Positions 57,228-64,000 of a DNA stretch of 64,000 bases are shown here, piece after piece. Position 1 is the stretch's first letter. The number at the start of each line of letters is the position of its first letter. Source of the stretch: Promerops cafer (taxonomy: Eukaryota; Chordata; Aves; Passeriformes; Nectariniidae). The translations under genes and the position numbers were made by a program. The stretch lies in contig VZSE01014389.1 of the NCBI GenBank assembly GCA_013398275.1, positions 697,682-761,681 on the forward strand, written 5' to 3'. The notes below the pieces were generated by a model. The model saw only the letters and a list, made by a program, of their open reading frames with translations. It was not told where the DNA came from and did no database searches.

Positions 57228-60000
57228 GCATTAGAACTGAAAATGATAATAAAATGCTTCTGCAAATCTGCCTTAATATCAAACTTTATAGCTGTGCTTA
57301 AAGGTAGGTGCAAGATGAATAAACATCCCTTAAGAGTCTTTCGTATGGTAATACACTGGATTCCTTTGAATTTAAAGCAGTGTGCTCTGCAAACCATACT
57401 AACTTTGGCCACATTTGATTTTGAATTATGCTGATTACTCTGTGATGCCTCAATGCATGGGACTATTTGCAAGCTTCTCTTAGGCTGTCTTTGGCACTTA
57501 AAAGCCAAGACCAGGGAATGTGTAAAACCTGATGTTTATTTTTCATATAATACATCTACATTCTGAGCACACCCAGAATACTTTTTTATTTAGGGTCTTC
57601 AACCTTGAACTACAAAAGGTGAGCTATGTTGTCATCTCTGTACAGAAAGTCTGTCTGAGTTGTTTCAGCAGGAAGCCCAGACTGAAAAAAATACGGCTCT
57701 TCTGGAGTTTTCAAGCTTCAGAGGCTAGGTTTTCCCATCTAATCAACTAAGCAGCAATGACAGAAAGCCTTCACCCACTGACACAATTCAGAACTGTGTT
57801 GCAGCAGGAAGTTGCTCTGTGGTCTTACTTCTGGAGACATTTGTTTTCCTGATTTTTGGTCTATATGTGCAGGCTGGTTGCTTTTCTCTCTGGCTCATGA
57901 GGACTGCAGTGTGGTACCTAGTTGTTGTGCACAAGTTGCAACTTTACATCATCACTTAGTGCCCTTTGGAAGCAGCTGTCTTTGTGATGAATGCAGTTCT
58001 TTACAGCAATCAAATGGGCAAATTCTCTGTGAACTCCCCTCATAATTTTATGATACGATATAAGCAGAATATAGTAATAAAATATGTGCTGAACTTGACT
58101 TCAGCATAAAGGAGAGCTCCTGCATGGCCCTTTTCAAATTAGAAGAGAATCTATATTGGATTTATTTGGCCTTTTGTTTTTATTCTTTGAGATTTTGGGG
58201 GGTTTTTAAAGAGTTCTCAAAGACACCTCTAGATCAACATTTTTCATATGTGTCATCAAGACAGCCTATCTTCTGCCTTTTTTGATACCAAATAACCTCT
58301 TGCTTTATAAATTCCATTTCAGAGGAGCATATTACCCCTTTTACTCTCATTAAATGGGAATAAAATGCTTGTATATTTCTCCCTGGGTGCAAATAAGGGA
58401 AAACTGTGGTCTCAAAACAAAACTGATATGTAAAATAATCTTCTTTCTACTGATCTTTCCTGCTCTTCCATCTCAAATTACAAATTAAAAATCCAATACC
58501 ACATATGTATTCATATAAAATTACAACATTTTAAAACTTAAAAAACCCAAAAACTAAACCATTGTTTTGCTGAACTTAGATGAAAAGTTAGCTTGATCTA
58601 AATATTGCTTTTGGAGTACAATTTTTATTTTTGGTTGGTTGATTTTGTTTGTTAGGACTTACTGTGTGCTGATATTATATAAACACATCCAAGTTGTTCT
58701 GTTATTTTAACTAGAAAGCATCAGGAATCAGTAGGCAGCAAACAACTCTGGGATAAGAAACACCACCAAGCAGACTCAGGTGTCAGTAGTGAGTGTCAGG
58801 AAAGTGCTGGGCATGTGTTCAAAACATACTCCTGCAGGATGGGGCTGGTACATCATTATTTTTCCGGATCCACACTTGTGCAAGAATCCAGCATGTTTCT
58901 GCTCCTTAGATACCATTCAAAATAATCTGCTCTTGATTAAAAACATTGAAATATTAAAAAGAAAGTAGACTTTACAAAGCTATGGGATGTGCCTGGAGAA
59001 CTCACTATGAGAAAGTGTTTCAAGACACAAATTTATATTTTCCTAGATTTTGCATGGCATAGAAAACATGTTGAAACTACTTTACAGGATGTTCCATGAG
59101 CTGCTAACGGTAGGTCTTCCTTATTTATAGTAGACACTGGTTTTGTAATCAGTGCAGAGCTTACAGTTAGTATTATCTCTTACTACTCTTGTTTATGATC
59201 GTTAGTTTTATATTGTTACCAGTTTGTTTGGTTTGTTTTTTTTTTTTTTGGTGGGGGGAAGGGACCTTAAAGTACAAAGGGTGAGGAATTAACATTGAAT
59301 CAACAATCCCAAATTTTCCATTTTTTGAAATAATTCATCTTACCTAGTGTGGAAAATCCATCTTTCCCTTTGCCTAGAACGTTCAGGACATGATTATATA
59401 AGCAAGTACGTACAGTAAAGATACTAATCTGTGGTAGGTTTCTCAAGTAATACTTATGTTTATAATGAAAGTTTATTTCACTGAAACTGAACATGTATTT
59501 ATATGCTTTATATGGACAAAGAGAAAGCCAAAACTTAGCTCATGAACTTATATATTGTCTGTAATAAGGAAGTTTAAAAATTCCTAATCTCGGGATTTAT
59601 CAAATTATATTTAATATGTTCCAGACGCTACAATTAATCCTAAAACCCCTTAAACTGTATCTATTGGTGTTCTTTCAGTTACAGCTGAACTGATTTAGAT
59701 CCATATATATATTTTCAAATACATGTTTTTGACGGTAACTTACTTATGGATCATTCATAGTTAATTCTGTATTTTCATCTATAACAGGGGTGGAAAATAT
59801 GTAATTATAAGGACCAAATTATTGTCTGACCAACTATTTTATAATCATTGAATAATTTTAAAGGCCACAATAATCAAATAATGTTACATGTTTTAGTATT
59901 CCACTAAATACCATATATCAAATATATGTATACAAAATATTTCCTGCCTCAAAGTTAAAATTATATTAAATAGTTGCTATTGAATACTAGTTCAGGTTCT
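57228..60000. other. Unique A+T-rich non-coding DNA
   Basis: No gene or named repeat was recognised. A T14 run followed by GGTGGGGGGAAGGG lies at 59236-59263. Opposed frames at 57224-57508 (minus) and 57243-57434 (plus) cover the same bases and are not supported. Confidence 0.55.
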
Positions 60001-63000
60001 GTTATAATCTTTTGGCAAGACCATAAGCCCTAGACATGTCAAGCCTTAACCAGCTAGTCTTTGCAGGACACTGACTATTGAAAAACTGCATTTTTGGCTT
60101 CTATACTTTCTTACGAGAGGTTAAGCTGTAAACATTACACCTTCTACAGTATATAGGAAATGGCACCTAAAAAGCCATCACAGTGTGTGAGACTCTCCCT
60201 AAAAGAACCACCAGAAAATGCTGAGGAGGGACATGGGATCTGTAGCACATCTTTCATGCAGGACAAACAGAAACATCATCTTCACTCATGAGTTTTCTGC
60301 TATATTCAGTCAGCAGCCTTTGGCACTCACTGTAGTTGGAGGAAAAACTATCTTTTCAACATAGGAAAATCTTTTGCTTGAAGAGAATATATTCTTCCTG
60401 CTCCCAAAGAGTCTCAACACAGGTCTGAAGCACTATTGTTGGGTTTTCCCCAGCAGAGCTGCCAGCAGAGCCCTGCATTGCCTAAAGCACCAATGCTCAG
60501 CAGTGCTTACAGATCTAAAGCATTGTGGCCTTCAGAGAGCAAGGGCATCCCTTCCCTCCTGGATAACTTGAATATTTTCATGTAAACGCAAAGATCTGCA
60601 GTTTGTATCATCTGTTTTATTCTGCATCTGTTTTGGTGACTCCTCTGAAATCCGGACCCCAGGGAAAGGTGTCAGAGACAGCCAAAGGAAGGGCTCTGTG
60701 CTATCCCTCTTTACATATATTAGAAGGCTGGGTTTGGGGGGCAATTTTATGTGTTTTTGAGGGGAGTTGTGTGTTTGGGTTTTCCTTTCTTTTAGGACAT
60801 CATTTTGAACTAAGTAGCACATAAGCAAAGTTATTGAATTCTGTGTAGTATATTTATACTCAGTGTTGTGAAAAAACTTTCAGTCAAGTATGATTTTAAT
60901 AACGGCAAACCGATGCCAAAATATTAATGGATTTAAAGGATTTTGTCCTCTGAGGACTTCAGGAGAATGAATTAAAGGTTTTATTTTTCCTTGAGGACTT
61001 TTTTTTCTTTTTAAAAGCTTTTCATTTTCAAATATCAATGTTTTCTACATTTTTGATACACTTGAAGGGGTATTGTCAGCTCTCAGTAAAAATTAAGGTC
61101 TTTTCAAATGACCTGATTATCCCTCTACAATATTGTTGATCCAGAGAAGGAAGAGGAGTGGGAGTGACAGCAGCATAACAAATGAGGCAGGGCTGAAAGA
61201 CATAGACTAAAATCCTGTGACTAAGGCTTCAAAATAAATGAGTTTGAATTCCTTCAATAAATTATATCTAAACCTCACTTGAAATCTCAGTAAATAGGAT
61301 GGAAGTTTTGTTTAGGGAATGGTCAATATTTCACTTATTTGGCTTCCCAAAAAAAGTCTCTTGTTTCTGCAGACTTTTAAGATTGATGATACTTCAGCCT
61401 GTAAAATCCCCAGGGAGCATTTCAGAAATTAATTCTGCCTCCATCCACCTGCCTGTGGCAGAAGGGCTTTAGCTCACACCTGAGAGAGATTTCTTTATAT
61501 GCTGAGACTTGACCTTTTCAGTTATTTACACTCATGGCTCATCTTTTTTTTTCTTAGGAGCCTAGGTTTGCTCCAAGTTGCAAGGATTTTGCCCCGCACA
61601 CTGTTTGTGAGGAATACTTTCTTCTTGAGGAATAATGTGCCTCCTACCTCTCAGGTTAGACTGAGACTGCTCTCAGTATGTTTCACCAAAAATGGTATTA
61701 TCTATAGAAAATCAAAGGCTCCTTCTTACTTGCCATAGATATTATGTGAACGTGGTGAGGGCATCCCTGGCAGATGTCCTGGAAGGAGCAGCCTCAGCAG
61801 CACCTCTGCCCCTGCCCCAGGTGGGCTCTGTGCTGTGTCCCTGCTCTGCACCCACCTTGTGTGAAACCACAGGAGGCTGCAAGGGGCTGACCAGGCTCAA
61901 CATTAATCGCTTCAGGCCTGCGGGGCGGGGGACTGAAGAAACCTTTGCTTCAATTAAACTGCTCCATGTTTGGGGCTACATCTACTCTAGGTACTCTCCT
62001 GAAAGTGCAGTCCCTCTCCTCTCCCACATTCGTGTTTCTTGAAGACCCTTCTTGATCCTTTCTGCACAAGGAATGAATTTGAATACAGCTATGCTGTTGG
62101 CATTTACTCTTCCACCTTCTTGTGTTCCCTAAACTGGGTTATAAAATCTGAGAGATTGTATCTAAGTTTACGTTTTTAAGGTATGTTTAAGTTGTTATTT
62201 CTTTAATTTAAGTGACTTTTAGTTGCTCACAGTGTTTTCATTGCTGACAGTTTATTTTATGAACTACAGGCCATAAAATGTGCATAATGGGAAACAGCTA
62301 CTTCTTAAACTGCCCTAAAATCTTCATGAAAAATTTATGGTTGAGGTGTCAGGTTGGGAACTTGGGGTGCATTCCTCATGGTAGATTTGTCCTATTCTTT
62401 CAACTTTAGGAGAATGTTCCATTTCTTCTTCAGGAGGGCATTGCTTTCACAGTCCCTCTACATTCAACTCTTTGTGTGAGCCTGTGGCCCTGGTTTTTTT
62501 CCCTGAAATACAACTGTAGATCAACTCTTTAAGGCTTACATTATGTTTAATGCCAGCATCCAAAAGTAGGCTGGGAATTATTTTACATTCAGGTACAGAC
62601 ACTCCAATCCTACAAACAGCAGGATTAGTTTCCAGTTCACTCCTCTGGTTCACAGGTGTGTCAGTGATGGTACAGTGACAGAGGTTAGTGACTTGAGGAA
62701 GCAGAAGCCCATGGTATCTTTGATTTAAATGAATTGTAACTGCTGTGCAGGCACACTAGAAATTTATATTCTGAAACTGGAGAAAGCTGACAGACCAACC
62801 AATCTGCCACCAAAGAGAAGTTCCATTTCTGCTTCCCTCTTTCCAAGATTCAAAGTAATGTGACATCCTTTGTCCCTTGTCTTTTTTCTAAAGGCAGAGG
62901 TACATATCCCTTTCACAGAACATATTACACATCACAGCAATAAACTGATGTGCCACCATTTCTTTTCACACTCCAGAAAGAGTGAAGCATCCTTTGTTCC

Positions 63001-64000
63001 TGATAAATCCTGACTGCTGGGCTTGAATGAATGAATGAAGCTCTGGGTTGACTACTGATCTGGGCTTTCACAAGAACCATTATTTTATCATTGCATGGAA
63101 TCCAGAGACAAACATCAGTTTACATCTGAATATAGAATAAAAGTGGTGGTACCTACATTGCACGTGGCTGTGTCACTGGGTTCAGAGTATTTCTATATTT
63201 CTGTGAATGCATGTAATTCTTCAGTCTCCTGGATTGGATTTGGAGCCTGACTTTGTATATACAAAATCTGTGGCAGGATTTAAATTGTCTTCATTTTCAG
63301 TTTAAAAGTAGACTTAGTGCCAAAACAGGATTTCATCAACATTTTTTTATTGGTTAGTATCTGCAGCACTACTGTGTGCTATAAGATTACCAATAAAAAA
63401 TTATGAAGACTGAGTATTGGCCAGATTCCTCAGCAGAGATCATGGAAGGCTATTCCTTCATTTTGTGTCTCTGCCAAGGAAGTGATTTTCTTTTTACCAC
63501 AAACTCACAGTTGTGTGCAGTAGTACCCACGTTTGCATGTGACTGAGAATTGAGATAGTTTATGCTGTTTAGATTTATAGTTGTATTCAGGTTGACAGAA
63601 AGAAGTTCAATCTTTCAGGACCTTCCAGCTGTTCCAGAAAGAGCCTACTTAATGAAACACATTATCATGGTATTTGCTGTATTCTGAATTTATTCTTTAT
63701 ACTTAGCAGAGGGATTACTTCTTAAATAAAGGCAAATGTATCTATTTATCCCTAATCACTGATGTTAGCAGTGCTACAACTGGTAATAAAGAGCAGACAT
63801 AGAATCACTTGTGCCTCTACACCAGTGCCAGGATAATCTTTATTTTACTGCTGCACCTTAGCACTTATAATTCACTTCCTTTTAATTTATGCAAACATGA
63901 CAAATGATTTAGCTGTATTGCAATGTATGGGGTTTTTTTGCTAAACTTTATTTCTCATGAGGTGATGGCAAAATGTTTATTTTTGTTTGTGTAATGTTTC
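60001..64000. other. Unique non-coding DNA to the window end
   Basis: No gene or named repeat was recognised. A slightly G+C-richer stretch at 61740-61940 (CCTGCGGGGCGGGGG near 61918) carries a 116-codon plus frame (61692-62042) without family features. A (TGAA)4 run lies at 63024-63039. The last 2 kb is ordinary A+T-rich sequence. Confidence 0.55.
63024..63039. repeat. (TGAA)4 microsatellite
   Basis: Four perfect TGAA units in GCTTGAATGAATGAATGAAG. Confidence 0.9.

Noticed and set aside
59236..59263. T-run followed by GGTGGGGGGAAGGG as a G-quadruplex
   Set aside because: Only about three usable G tracts of three are present, so a four-tract quadruplex is not supported.
60730..60782. G-rich stretch as a G-quadruplex
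   Set aside because: The loop between the second and third G tracts is about 19 nt, too long for a standard quadruplex.
1..64000. CRISPR array, prophage, integron or operon
   Set aside because: There are no regularly spaced direct repeats, no dense long frames and no ribosome-binding patterns; the repeat content is avian.

Overview
The window reads as non-coding DNA from a bird nuclear genome, probably a passerine. It is A+T-rich throughout (by eye, not counted). No complete protein-coding gene, rRNA, functional tRNA, bacterial-type operon or CRISPR array could be supported. The organism call rests on interspersed repeats. Seven stretches are recognisable CR1 LINE fragments, the dominant retroposon of birds and other sauropsids. 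No Alu, B1 or L1-type sequence was noticed. One short element (25510-25641, minus strand) joins a tRNA-Ile-like head to a CR1-type 3' tail, the layout I recall for the passerine SINE family TguSINE1. One further G+C-rich stretch (about 32290-32600, minus) resembles a common avian LTR-type repeat.

Layout. 1-6593: unique sequence with a T17 run, a (TGG)6 run and a 14-bp-stem hairpin. 6594-8620: two minus-strand CR1 tails separated by about 1.2 kb. 8621-12127: AT-rich DNA with one weak candidate exon. 12128-12735: plus-strand CR1 with a decayed ORF2 end. 14558-14783: assembly gap of 226 N beside an (AT)n run. 17721-18164: plus-strand CR1 tail with an odd internal duplication touching a lone N at 18006. 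18165-25509: unique DNA, including the longest open frame of the window (20886-21404). 25510-25641: the SINE. 25642-32289: unique DNA. 32290-32600: LTR-like fragment, followed by G+C-richer sequence to about 32940. 32941-44622: unique DNA with two small CpG-bearing patches (37020-37360 and 41581-41880). 44623-45266: the longest, best-preserved plus-strand CR1 here, with its 3' end intact. 47895-48079 and 56474-56560: short CR1 tails. 56561-64000: unique DNA with one candidate terminal exon (57039-57227).

The most economical reading is a gene-poor intergenic region or the interior of a very long intron. Four short open stretches with plausible splice sites are listed at low confidence because a reader may wish to test them; none matched a protein family I could name. 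I found no convincing undescribed biological system. The items most worth checking are the tRNA/CR1 chimeric SINE, the duplication at the lone N, the CpG patch at 41.6-41.9 kb and the candidate exons.
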